The notes below the pieces were generated by a model. It did no database searches. It saw only the letters and a program-made list of their open reading frames with translations, and was not told where the DNA came from. A program made the translations under genes and the position numbers. From Clostridia bacterium (GTDB lineage Bacteria; Bacillota; Clostridia; Oscillospirales; Acutalibacteraceae): a DNA stretch of 7,927 nt. Positions 1 to 6,195 of the stretch are shown here, piece by piece; position 1 is the first letter of the stretch; each line of letters opens with the position of its first letter. The stretch is taken from positions 1 through 7,927 of the forward strand of contig JAFOXT010000463.1 of the NCBI GenBank assembly GCA_017425745.1, in the 5' to 3' direction.

Positions 1-179
1 CCGTCTTTTGCTTTAAAAAGCGACGGGTCGTGTACTGAAACTCCGCTTTCATCGTTGAAGCTGTAAGCATCACCGGGCAATTCCTTCTGTACTGCGTCTA
101 TTTTCATATCGTCCTTAAAGCAAGGTAAAAAACTGAATGCACTCATAATCACCGATAAAACAAATGAAATAATTCTCAT
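1..179 (-). CDS. Secreted protein, N-terminal fragment; probable GH43-type glycosidase (partial)
   Basis: This is the 5' end of a gene that runs out of the window, with 59 complete codons visible. The ATG at 177-179 is preceded by a GGAGAG ribosome binding site about 8 nt upstream, and it lies 18 nt after the stop of the CapA-like gene, so it is the third gene of the birA operon. Residues 1-19 are hydrophobic after a basic Arg2 and look like a secretion signal. Cys20 follows FLP, which is a poor lipobox, so a lipoprotein is possible but not supported. Residues 49-59 read VHDPSLFKAKD, followed by Gly. This resembles the start of the five-bladed beta-propeller of family 43 glycosidases, where the Asp of the HDPS motif (here Asp51) is the general base and a Tyr-Tyr-rich strand usually follows. 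That would make it an extracellular enzyme acting on arabinan, xylan or similar glycans. The family call rests on about ten residues and is an inference; that a secreted-protein gene starts here is well supported. Confidence 0.6.
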   Translation of the reverse strand, partial: MRIISFVLSVIMSAFSFLPCFKDDMKIDAVQKELPGDAYSFNDESGVSVHDPSLFKAKD

Positions 180-197
180 ATTCTCTCTCCGCACTTT

Positions 198-1508
198 TTA
201 ATTGACAACTCTGTCTTTTGCTTTCAGATATTTATTGCATTTATCCGTACCCTCTTTAACAAGGGCCATTGTTCTTTCATAGGAGGCCTTTGCCTGACTT
301 AAGCCGTCACCTGACTTGTTAAGCCCCAACTTTTCGGCTTTTCCGTCCATATTCTTTGAAAGAGGTACAATATTATATACCTTCTTGCCGCCGCTGCTGT
401 AAACGTGTACCCAGGTGGGTATACTCTTTACACTTTCAAAAACAACCTTGCCGTCACTGTACTTTGAAAAGGTCATTTCAAAAGTAAGTCCGTCTTCAGT
501 GTGGCCTGTCTTAAGACCCATATATGCTCTGCGCTGATTTGAAAGTGCGTTACCCATTGAATAAACGCAGACAGTTTTATGCTTGCCGTTTTCAGAGGTG
601 AGAAGGTCAACGGGCTGTACAACGTGGGGATGTCCGCCAATAATTACATCAACACCCATATTGCAAAGCTTCTGAGCAATTGCCTTCTGCTCATCGTTGG
701 GACTTAACTGATACTCTTCGCCCCAGTGCATATAAACAGTTATAACCTCTGCACCCTTCTTTTTCATTTTCTTGATTTCTGATTTAAGCTCGTCATAAAA
801 CGGCTCGGGATTATCAGGATTGAAGGAGTTGATAAGAGGTGCAGTTGCGGTATCTACAAGAAGTCCGTTAAGCGATTTTCTTCCCTCGGATGAGGGAGTT
901 TCATAGGTATAGCAGATAAGACCGAATTTAATATCGTTCACATCTGCAATAAGGAATTTTCTGCCCTCTTCAGTAAGTCTTGTACCTGTGTAATCAAAGC
1001 CCTTTTCTTTAACTACCTTCTGTGTGCGCTCAACACCTGCGCCGTTTTTATCAAAGGTGTGGTTGTTTGCCGTAAGAAGACAGTCAACACCTGCCTTTTT
1101 AAGTGAATCTGCAATTGCGTCAGGTGAATTGAAGCGCGGAAAACCGCTGTATGCAACACTTGTGCCTGCAAGAGTGGTTTCAAGGTTTGCAACAAAGTAG
1201 TCGCAGTCCTCAATTAGGCTTTCGGTATAAGTGAAAATATTATCGAAGTTATAGCCGTCAGCAGTTTTTGCCGCAGTGTAAACGGGTATATGAATAAGCA
1301 CGTCACCTGCTGAGCGGATTGTTGCCGTTGAGGTTATATGAGGTGGCGGCGGCTCAGTTGTGGGAGCTTCTGTTGTGGGGGCCTCGGTTGTTGTTGGCTC
1401 AACAAAGGAAACACCGCCCCCGAAAGTAAGCACCGCTGTCAAGGTAAGCACAGCAGCAAGAATAGCCACAAGTATAACTGCTGTATTTTTCTTTCTGTTG
1501 TTTTTCAT
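198..1508 (-). CDS. CapA-type (PGA_cap) membrane-anchored metallophosphatase-fold protein
   Basis: The product has 436 residues. A basic N-terminus (Lys2 to Lys7) is followed by one hydrophobic segment at about 10-30, then a Thr/Glu/Ala/Pro linker at 37-57, then the catalytic-type domain from about 62 to 365, outside the membrane. The domain shows the CapA/PGA_cap motifs in order: GD (68-69), NLET (108-111), NNH (148-150), HWGEEY (261-266), GGHPH (291-295) and SMGN (317-320). The Asp, Asn and His residues among these are the expected metal ligands of the calcineurin-like fold. The C-terminal 70 residues look like a charged helical tail. CapA proteins are tied to poly-gamma-glutamate capsule making, but no capB or capC partner is visible, so that role is not shown; an envelope hydrolase or polymer-release role is as likely. 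The start is fixed by AGAAGGG about 6 nt upstream, and the ATG lies one base after the birA stop, so the two are probably translationally coupled. Confidence 0.9.
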   Translation of the reverse strand: MKNNRKKNTAVILVAILAAVLTLTAVLTFGGGVSFVEPTTTEAPTTEAPTTEPPPPHITSTATIRSAGDVLIHIPVYTAAKTADGYNFDNIFTYTESLIEDCDYFVANLETTLAGTSVAYSGFPRFNSPDAIADSLKKAGVDCLLTANNHTFDKNGAGVERTQKVVKEKGFDYTGTRLTEEGRKFLIADVNDIKFGLICYTYETPSSEGRKSLNGLLVDTATAPLINSFNPDNPEPFYDELKSEIKKMKKKGAEVITVYMHWGEEYQLSPNDEQKAIAQKLCNMGVDVIIGGHPHVVQPVDLLTSENGKHKTVCVYSMGNALSNQRRAYMGLKTGHTEDGLTFEMTFSKYSDGKVVFESVKSIPTWVHVYSSGGKKVYNIVPLSKNMDGKAEKLGLNKSGDGLSQAKASYERTMALVKEGTDKCNKYLKAKDRVVN

Positions 1509-1509
1509 T

Positions 1510-2286
1510 TTAACCCTTCTTTTTTCTTATTGTAATTTCTTCGGTATAAAGAGTCTTCTCCATGCCGTCTTTTGTTTTTACTTTAAGCCTCAGCCTTTCG
1601 TCAACACCAAGGACTACTGCCTCATAAAAGCTTTCCTTTTCTTTTACGGTAATTTCTTCTCCAAGGTAGAGAAGTCTTTCTTTGTAAGCTTCAGAAAAGG
1701 TTACCTCGGGCATAGCCTTATAATAAGAAAGAAACTCGCGCAGAAATACGCCTACAAGTCTGTCCCTGTCCTCCGGAGTAACCTCTTCGCTGAGAGCCCC
1801 TGCAATATCCTCTATCTCCTTATGAAAGCCGCCCTCAGGCTTTGTAAGGTTAATTCCTATTCCCACAATTACATAGTCGGTTTTATCTGCTGAGGAAAAG
1901 GCCGCCTTAGTGAGAATGCCTGCAGCTTTTCTGCCCTCAAGATAAATATCGTTCACCCATTTTATATCTGCCTTTACAGAAAGCACCTCGCTGATTGCCT
2001 TTGCTGCTGCAACTGCTGTAAGGGGTGTAAGAAGGTTGCAGTCGTCGGGCAAAAAATCAGGGCGCAGAAGAATACTCATATAAATTCCGCTGCCCTTTGG
2101 TGAATGGAATGTCCTTCCCATTCTGCCCTTGCCCTTAGTCTGGCTTTCACTGAGCATAACGGTGACTTCATTTTCGCCGTTTTTTGCAAGAAGGTCCAGC
2201 TCGTCGTTGGTTGAGGTGACTTCCTCTTTAATTATAAAGCGGACTTTTTCAGTCAGCTCTTTTTTTATGTTGATTTCGTTATACAT
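1510..2286 (-). CDS. birA: Biotin-[acetyl-CoA-carboxylase] ligase, short type without HTH domain
   Basis: This cytoplasmic enzyme activates biotin with ATP to biotinyl-AMP and attaches it to a lysine on biotin carboxyl carrier proteins of carboxylases. The 258-residue product carries the class motifs in order: STND at 25-28, the biotin/AMP loop KGKGRMGR at 51-58 (GRGRRG in the E. coli enzyme), KWVND at 109-113, KAAGIL at 120-125 with the expected catalytic Lys120, and VGIGIN at 141-146. A small beta-rich C-terminal domain starts near 206 (LGEEITV). It lacks the roughly 60-residue N-terminal winged helix of bifunctional BirA, so it should be a ligase only and not a biotin-operon repressor. The ATG at 2284-2286 is preceded by AGGGTG at a 6-7 nt spacing. 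It is the first gene after a good promoter and is followed almost without a gap by the CapA-like gene. No biotin synthesis or carboxylase gene is nearby. Confidence 0.95.
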   Translation of the reverse strand: MYNEINIKKELTEKVRFIIKEEVTSTNDELDLLAKNGENEVTVMLSESQTKGKGRMGRTFHSPKGSGIYMSILLRPDFLPDDCNLLTPLTAVAAAKAISEVLSVKADIKWVNDIYLEGRKAAGILTKAAFSSADKTDYVIVGIGINLTKPEGGFHKEIEDIAGALSEEVTPEDRDRLVGVFLREFLSYYKAMPEVTFSEAYKERLLYLGEEITVKEKESFYEAVVLGVDERLRLKVKTKDGMEKTLYTEEITIRKKKG

Positions 2287-2316
2287 AGCTTCACCCTGTG
2301 TTATTTCTTAAACTAG

Positions 2317-2345
2317 AGTATACCACAGAAAAAATATCATTACAA
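2317..2345 (-). promoter_or_regulatory. Promoter of the birA-capA-like-glycosidase operon
   Basis: Read on the minus strand, a -35 box TTGTAA (2340-2345) and a -10 box TATACT (2317-2322) are separated by exactly 17 bp. The -10 is preceded by TG one base upstream (TGGTATACT), which gives an extended -10. Transcription should begin near 2310, leaving a leader of about 25 nt before the birA ATG. The boxes match the housekeeping sigma-A pattern. No palindrome or riboswitch-like fold is seen in the short leader. Confidence 0.75.
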
Positions 2346-2426
2346 GAATTTAACCGTTTCTTAGCACAGATTTAAGATTTATCACCATTAAATCGTCAAC
2401 AAACCGTAAAACTTTCCTTTTTGCTC

Positions 2427-2455
2427 TTGAAATACCAACTAAAAAATAGTATTAT
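2427..2455 (+). promoter_or_regulatory. Strong sigma-A-type promoter of the alcohol dehydrogenase gene
   Basis: A -35 box TTGAAA (2427-2432) and a -10 box TATTAT (2450-2455) each match five of six consensus bases and are spaced 17 bp apart. Transcription should start near 2462, giving a leader of about 40 nt that ends in AAAGGA (2487-2492), 9 nt before the ATG at 2502. A six-base inverted repeat, TACCAA at 2433-2438 and TTGGTA at 2461-2466, is centred on the -10 region and could be a regulator site, though it is short. No clear Rex-type TTGTTAA-N4-TTAACAA site is visible. Confidence 0.8.
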
Positions 2456-2501
2456 AGAATTTGGTAGATAAAACCAGTATATTGTGAAAGGATGATTTAA
2501 A

Positions 2502-3707
2502 ATGTGGCAGTTAAAGAAAGCATTTTTCAGAGCATATCAGTCAGTATTCAAGATTGCTATGTTTGCTTTTGACTGGTCAGAACCCGAAACACTTGAGGGC
2601 CCCGGCGCTATCCGTAAGCTTCCCGAATTCATTAAGAGTAAGGGCGTAAACAAGGTTCTTGTTGTAACAGATAAGGGTCTTATGGGTATTCACCTTCTTG
2701 ATTCTCTTTTTGAAGAGATGACAAAGGCAGGCGTTGAATATGTTGTTTATGACGGCACAGAACCCAACCCCTCAATTGAAAACATCGAAGACGCTCGTCA
2801 GCTTTATGTTGACAACAACTGTGAAGGTCTTATCGCTTTCGGCGGCGGTTCACCTATGGACTGTGCTAAGGCAGCAGGCGCAAGAGTTTCTAACCCCAGA
2901 ATTCCCGTTAGAAAAATGCGCGGTGTTCTCAAGCTTGTGCATAAGCTTCCTCCTCTCTTTGCAGTTCCCACAACAGCAGGTACAGGTTCAGAAGTTACAC
3001 TTGCAGCTGTTGTAAGTGACCGTAAGACTCACGAAAAGAACGCAATCAATGACCCCAGACTCAGACCCAAGTATGCAGTGCTTGACCCTGAGCTTACAAC
3101 AGGTCTTCCTCCCCACATCACTTCAACAACAGGTATGGACGCACTCACTCACGCAGTTGAGGCTTACATCGGCAGAAGTAATGTAAAGTCAACAGAAATG
3201 TACGCTGAAAAAGCTACAAAGATGATTTTTGAATCACTTGAAACAGCTTATACAGACGGCAAGAACGTTGAAGCAAGAGAAACAATGCTCAAGGCTTCAT
3301 ACTACGCAGGTATGGCATTCACAAGAGCTTACGTTGGTTATGTTCACGCAATCGCTCACAATCTCGGCGGTTTCTACGGCATTCCTCACGGCCTTGCAAA
3401 TGCAGTAATCCTTCCCTATGTTCTTGAATACTACGGCGAAACAGCTCACGCTCGTCTTGCTAAGCTTGCAGTTATCGCAGGTGTTAAGACAGACGGCACT
3501 GACAAGGAAAAGGCTGAAGCATTCATCGAAGCTATCAAGCAGATGAACAAGAACATGAACATTCAGGATAAGTTCGATTGCATCAAGGAAGAAGATATTC
3601 CCACAATCGTTAAGCGTGCGCTTAAGGAAGGCAATCCTCTTTATCCCGTACCGAAGATTATGGACGCAGCAGACTGCGAAGCTGTAATCAGAAGACTTAT
3701 GAAATAA
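2502..3707 (+). CDS. Iron-containing (group III) alcohol dehydrogenase
   Basis: This cytoplasmic 401-residue enzyme belongs to the Fe-ADH family, which interconverts aldehydes and alcohols with NAD(P)(H). The nucleotide-binding half has VLVVTDKGL at 52-60, GGGSPMDCAK at 114-123 and TTAGTGSEVT at 157-166. The metal site is complete: Asp213 and His217 in GMDALTHAVE, His282 in VHAIAH and His296 in IPHG, matching Asp196, His200, His263 and His277 of E. coli FucO; His286 matches the conserved second His between them. An amphipathic stretch of about 25 residues precedes the core and starts with MWQLKKAF; it fits a clostridial subgroup and is not a secretion signal. Substrate cannot be read from sequence; a butanol/ethanol-type fermentative dehydrogenase is likely. 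Codon use is strongly biased (AAG, GTT, CTT, ACA, GGC, few rare codons) compared with the AAA-rich neighbours, which together with the near-consensus promoter points to high expression. It is a single-gene unit with its own promoter and terminator. Confidence 0.93.
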   Translation: MWQLKKAFFRAYQSVFKIAMFAFDWSEPETLEGPGAIRKLPEFIKSKGVNKVLVVTDKGLMGIHLLDSLFEEMTKAGVEYVVYDGTEPNPSIENIEDARQLYVDNNCEGLIAFGGGSPMDCAKAAGARVSNPRIPVRKMRGVLKLVHKLPPLFAVPTTAGTGSEVTLAAVVSDRKTHEKNAINDPRLRPKYAVLDPELTTGLPPHITSTTGMDALTHAVEAYIGRSNVKSTEMYAEKATKMIFESLETAYTDGKNVEARETMLKASYYAGMAFTRAYVGYVHAIAHNLGGFYGIPHGLANAVILPYVLEYYGETAHARLAKLAVIAGVKTDGTDKEKAEAFIEAIKQMNKNMNIQDKFDCIKEEDIPTIVKRALKEGNPLYPVPKIMDAADCEAVIRRLMK

Positions 3708-3718
3708 GACAAAAATTT

Positions 3719-3746
3719 AAGCTGTCACTCCGGTGGCAGCTTTTTT
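3719..3746 (+). terminator. Intrinsic terminator of the alcohol dehydrogenase gene
   Basis: AAGCTGTCAC (3719-3728) pairs with GTGGCAGCTT (3733-3742) around a TCCG loop. The stem has ten pairs with a single G-U wobble and is followed directly by a T run to 3746. It begins 11 nt after the dehydrogenase stop codon and ends 13 nt before the -35 box of the next unit, so it separates the two transcripts. Confidence 0.9.
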
Positions 3747-3759
3747 AGTTTAAAAACTC

Positions 3760-3788
3760 TTGACATTTTCACTCTAATGTGTTAGAGT
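3760..3788 (+). promoter_or_regulatory. Promoter of the BlaI-type repressor / M56 protease operon
   Basis: A perfect -35 box TTGACA (3760-3765) lies 17 bp from a -10 box TAGAGT (3783-3788) that matches four of six consensus bases. The expected start of transcription is near 3795. The spacer and the whole -10 are covered by the first palindrome (3770-3789), and the start point lies just before the second (3798-3813), a layout that suits repression by blocking RNA polymerase. Confidence 0.8.
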
Positions 3789-3789
3789 G
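3770..3789. promoter_or_regulatory. Operator 1: palindrome over spacer and -10, probable BlaI-family site
   Basis: CACTCTAA (3770-3777) and TTAGAGTG (3782-3789) are perfect eight-base inverted arms around the centre TGTG. The core CTCTAA-N4-TTAGAG is repeated in operator 2, with centres 26 bp apart, so two repressor dimers could bind close together on a similar face of the helix. BlaI/MecI/CopY repressors bind dyads of this size in their own promoters, so the likely ligand is the product of the gene just downstream. The match to that protein is inferred from position. Confidence 0.85.
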
Positions 3790-3797
3790 TAGGTGAG

Positions 3798-3813
3798 CTC
3801 TAATGGATTAGAG
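3798..3813. promoter_or_regulatory. Operator 2: second palindrome at the transcription start
   Basis: CTCTAA (3798-3803) and TTAGAG (3808-3813) are perfect six-base inverted arms around TGGA. The arms equal the inner six bases of operator 1, and the first two centre bases, TG, are also shared. The site lies about 3 nt downstream of the expected start of transcription and directly upstream of the ribosome binding site, so it would be in the leader of the mRNA as well as an operator in DNA. Confidence 0.85.
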
Positions 3814-3820
3814 AAAGGAG
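3814..3820 (+). promoter_or_regulatory. Ribosome binding site that fixes the repressor start
   Basis: AAAGGAG lies 8 nt before the ATG at 3829. The reading frame is open further upstream to a GTG at 3793, but that codon lies at or before the expected transcription start, has no suitable upstream ribosome binding site, and would make operator 2 coding. The ATG at 3829 is therefore the better start. Confidence 0.85.
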
Positions 3821-3828
3821 TAATTAAC

Positions 3829-4197
3829 ATGGAAACACCTAAAGTTTTTGAAAGTGAATACCGTTTTTGCCTTATTCTGTGGGAACATGAGCCCATAAAA
3901 AGCAGCGAACTTGTAAAACTGTGTAAGGAACAGCTCGGCTGGAAGCCTACCACCACCTACACGGTTATTAAGCGTCTGTCTGAAAGAGGTGTGCTGAAAA
4001 ACGAAAATACCGTCGTTTCTTCTCTCGTTTCAAAGGCTGAGGTACAGGCCTCAGAAATTAACGAAATGGTGGAGAAAACCTTTGAAGGCTCACTTCCTGC
4101 CTTTGTTGCAGCCTTCACAAAGCATCAGAAAATCTCAGAAAAGGAAATCGACGAAGTTCAGAGAATGATTGACAGATACAGAAAAGGAGAATTGTAA
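3829..4197 (+). CDS. BlaI/MecI/CopY-family winged-helix transcriptional repressor
   Basis: The product has 122 residues, the usual length for the family. Residues 1-70 form the winged helix: the opening helix carries the typical LWE (17-19) and IKSSELVKL (23-31), and the recognition region is GWKPTTTYTVIKRLSERGVL (37-56), whose T-Y-T-V-I-K-R-L pattern is diagnostic. The wing around 57-70 is short and lacks the usual Arg-Tyr motif. Residues 71-122 are the dimerisation helices, with FEGSLPAFVAAF (85-96) matching the segment where BlaI and MecI are cut in S. aureus. The gene sits directly behind two palindromic operators and overlaps the M56 protease gene by one base (TAATG), so the expected role is repression of its own operon until the protease triggers its loss. 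No beta-lactamase gene is present, so the name blaI would overstate what is known. Other targets may lie elsewhere in the genome. Confidence 0.92.
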   Translation: METPKVFESEYRFCLILWEHEPIKSSELVKLCKEQLGWKPTTTYTVIKRLSERGVLKNENTVVSSLVSKAEVQASEINEMVEKTFEGSLPAFVAAFTKHQKISEKEIDEVQRMIDRYRKGEL

Positions 4198-6179
4198 TGA
4201 CAGAATTTTTCATAACTGTAGTTAATATGAGCATATCGGCAAGCTGGATTGTTCTTACGGTTCTGCTTTTCAGAGCTTTGATGAAAAAAGCACCCGGGTG
4301 GATAAATGTACTTTTGTGGGGCGTTGTCGGAGTAAGGTTGATTTCACCTTTCTCTTTTGAAAGTGTCTTGAGTCTTATTCCCAGCAAACAGACAATCAAC
4401 CCCGAGGTGGCTTTGAATCCACCTGCTATAAACTCAGGGGTAGGGCTTATCGACAATGTTATTAATCCTATTATCGGTGAAGCTACTGTCGCCTTTCAGC
4501 CTGAAAAAGACCTTAATCTGTTTCAGTTTATTATGCCTTATCTTGCAGGCCTGTGGTATATAGGCATTGCCGCGCTCCTTATTTATACACTGATAAGTTA
4601 TCTTAAGCTGAAAAACAAAATAGGCACAGCTGTTTTGCTTCGCGATAATATTTATCAGAGTGAAAATGTAGCTTCTCCCTTTGTTCTCGGTATTCTTAAG
4701 CCGAAAATTTATCTACCCTTCAATATGACCGGTCAGAATACAGAACTCGTTATTGCTCATGAAAACGCACACATCAGGAGAAAGGATCATTTATGGAAGC
4801 CCTTAGGCTTTCTGATTCTTACCTTGCATTGGTTCAACCCTTTAATGTGGCTTGGTTATGTTCTTCTTTGCAGAGATATTGAGCTTGCCTGCGACGAAAA
4901 GGTTATAAAAGAGCTTAATAATGAAAAGCGTGCGGATTATTCTGAGGCGCTTCTTAACTGTAGCGTGAACAGAAAAATGATTGCTGCCTGTCCTCTTGCC
5001 TTCGGTGAGTCAGGTGTAAAAAAGAGAGTAAAGTCTGTTCTCAGTTATAAAAAGCCTGCACTCTGTATTATCGTTATTGCGGTTATACTTTGTATTGTAC
5101 TTGCAGTGGGATTTCTGACCAATCCTGTCAGCACTTCGGTGTTTGGTACAAAATTTGAAACAGGAAAATGTCTTTTTAGTGATGTTGTAAGCGAAGACAA
5201 GGAAACCAGACTCAATAACCTGATTTTCGATATCACGGAAGATGGTGTGGTTTATAAAACCTTTGATGACGGTACTACGGAGGTTATCGGTAATCTTGAA
5301 AATTCAGATTACACATCAGAGAATTTGAAAGAGGCTTTGGCTGAACAGGGTAAAAATCTCAATCTCGGAAAAATTAAAAATGCATACAGAGTTTACAGTC
5401 TTAACGGAAATTATGTAATTCTTCAGAAAAACAGCGGTACGGTTTACCTTGTGTCATTCTTCTCCGACGGCAAGGTTATGGATGTGTTCAAGCTGAAAAA
5501 AATCGCAGATACCGAGTTTACAAAGGATAAGCTTTATTATCCTGAAAGTGGTTCAGAGCTTGACGGAATTTCTATGGGAATTGTATCATCTGATTTTTCG
5601 GGTGAAGATCCGTATATAAAAATCCGTTGGAAGAACAATACATCCCATAAGGTTATGTTCGGCGAAACGTTTATGCTTTATTACAATGACAGCGATGAAT
5701 GGAAAAGCTGTGACACATGGGAAGAACGTTTTTGGCTTTTACCTGCATATATGATTATGCCGGACACAAAAACGGACAAAATTTATAAGCTCAACGGCTA
5801 CGATTTAAGCAAACCGGGTCGATACCGCTTTGAAGCAAAGTGCAGTATTGACGGACAGAATGACTCTTCCTATAAGGTATGGATTGATTTTAAAATAAAA
5901 GCGAATAATCAGCTCAGCTTCAGCAATACAAAAGATGTGACTGTCCCGTCTTCTACCCTTACAACATACACTATGGATTGTATAATTAATGAAATTGAGG
6001 GAAATCACTTTATTGTTGAAAAATTAGCTGACAGTAAAAAAAGCGGTGTGCTTTATCAGTTCAATTATAATTCAGCAGGATTTGAAATCGGTGAAAAAAT
6101 CTCGATTGAATATAAATATCCAATAGCTGAAACATTTCCTTACGGTCTGACAGATGTAAACATAAAAAAGCTACCGTAA
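4197..6179 (+). CDS. M56 (BlaR1-type) membrane metalloprotease with a non-penicillin-binding sensor region
   Basis: The 660-residue product has an N-terminal M56 protease part and a long C-terminal part. Hydrophobic helices lie at about 7-26, 35-53, 110-134 and 287-306. The zinc motif is HENAH (188-192) in the usual IAHENAHIRRKDH context, followed by HWFNPLMW (211-218) and DIELACDE (227-234), whose Glu229 is the probable third ligand. By analogy with BlaR1 the active site faces the cytoplasm and residues 307-660 lie outside. This outer region has no SxxK, SxN or KTG motifs, so it should not bind penicillin. It contains an uncharacterised part (about 315-450), a part with Ig-like character (about 457-568: long beta strands, KNNTSHKVMFGE, and LSKPGRYRFEAKC near the end), and a terminal part of about 73 residues resembling the OB-like DUF3221 fold (IVEKL, then GEKISIEYKYPIAETFPYG). 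AAGGAG lies 7 nt before the ATG, inside the repressor gene. The signal sensed is unknown. Confidence 0.9.
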   Translation: MTEFFITVVNMSISASWIVLTVLLFRALMKKAPGWINVLLWGVVGVRLISPFSFESVLSLIPSKQTINPEVALNPPAINSGVGLIDNVINPIIGEATVAFQPEKDLNLFQFIMPYLAGLWYIGIAALLIYTLISYLKLKNKIGTAVLLRDNIYQSENVASPFVLGILKPKIYLPFNMTGQNTELVIAHENAHIRRKDHLWKPLGFLILTLHWFNPLMWLGYVLLCRDIELACDEKVIKELNNEKRADYSEALLNCSVNRKMIAACPLAFGESGVKKRVKSVLSYKKPALCIIVIAVILCIVLAVGFLTNPVSTSVFGTKFETGKCLFSDVVSEDKETRLNNLIFDITEDGVVYKTFDDGTTEVIGNLENSDYTSENLKEALAEQGKNLNLGKIKNAYRVYSLNGNYVILQKNSGTVYLVSFFSDGKVMDVFKLKKIADTEFTKDKLYYPESGSELDGISMGIVSSDFSGEDPYIKIRWKNNTSHKVMFGETFMLYYNDSDEWKSCDTWEERFWLLPAYMIMPDTKTDKIYKLNGYDLSKPGRYRFEAKCSIDGQNDSSYKVWIDFKIKANNQLSFSNTKDVTVPSSTLTTYTMDCIINEIEGNHFIVEKLADSKKSGVLYQFNYNSAGFEIGEKISIEYKYPIAETFPYGLTDVNIKKLP

Positions 6180-6195
6180 CAGCAGCAAAGTTAAA

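Noticed and set aside
1341..1397. Short tandem DNA repeat as a possible CRISPR-like or mobile feature.
   Set aside because: It is the coding sequence of the T-T-E-A-P linker of the CapA-type protein; the units are 15 bp, imperfect and in frame.
1360..1893. A 177-codon plus-strand open frame across the CapA/birA junction.
   Set aside because: It is antisense to two well-supported genes, has no recognisable domain, and its low-complexity start simply mirrors the Thr/Pro linker codons of the CapA gene.
2287..2501. Possible riboswitch, T-box or small RNA gene in the intergenic gap.
   Set aside because: The gap is filled by two divergent promoters and short leaders; I see no strong hairpin, T-box or known riboswitch core.
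2461..2501. A Rex (NADH-sensing) operator in the dehydrogenase leader, suggested by ATTGTGAAA at 2481-2489.
   Set aside because: The matching second half-site (TTCACAA or TTAACAA at the right spacing) is missing.
3793..3828. A GTG start that would add 12 residues to the BlaI-type repressor.
   Set aside because: It lies at or before the expected transcription start and has no ribosome binding site, while the ATG at 3829 has AAAGGAG at 8 nt and gives the family's normal length.
4115..4456. A 113-codon minus-strand open frame opposite the repressor/protease junction.
   Set aside because: It is antisense to the overlapping repressor and protease genes, and its translation shows no recognisable domain.
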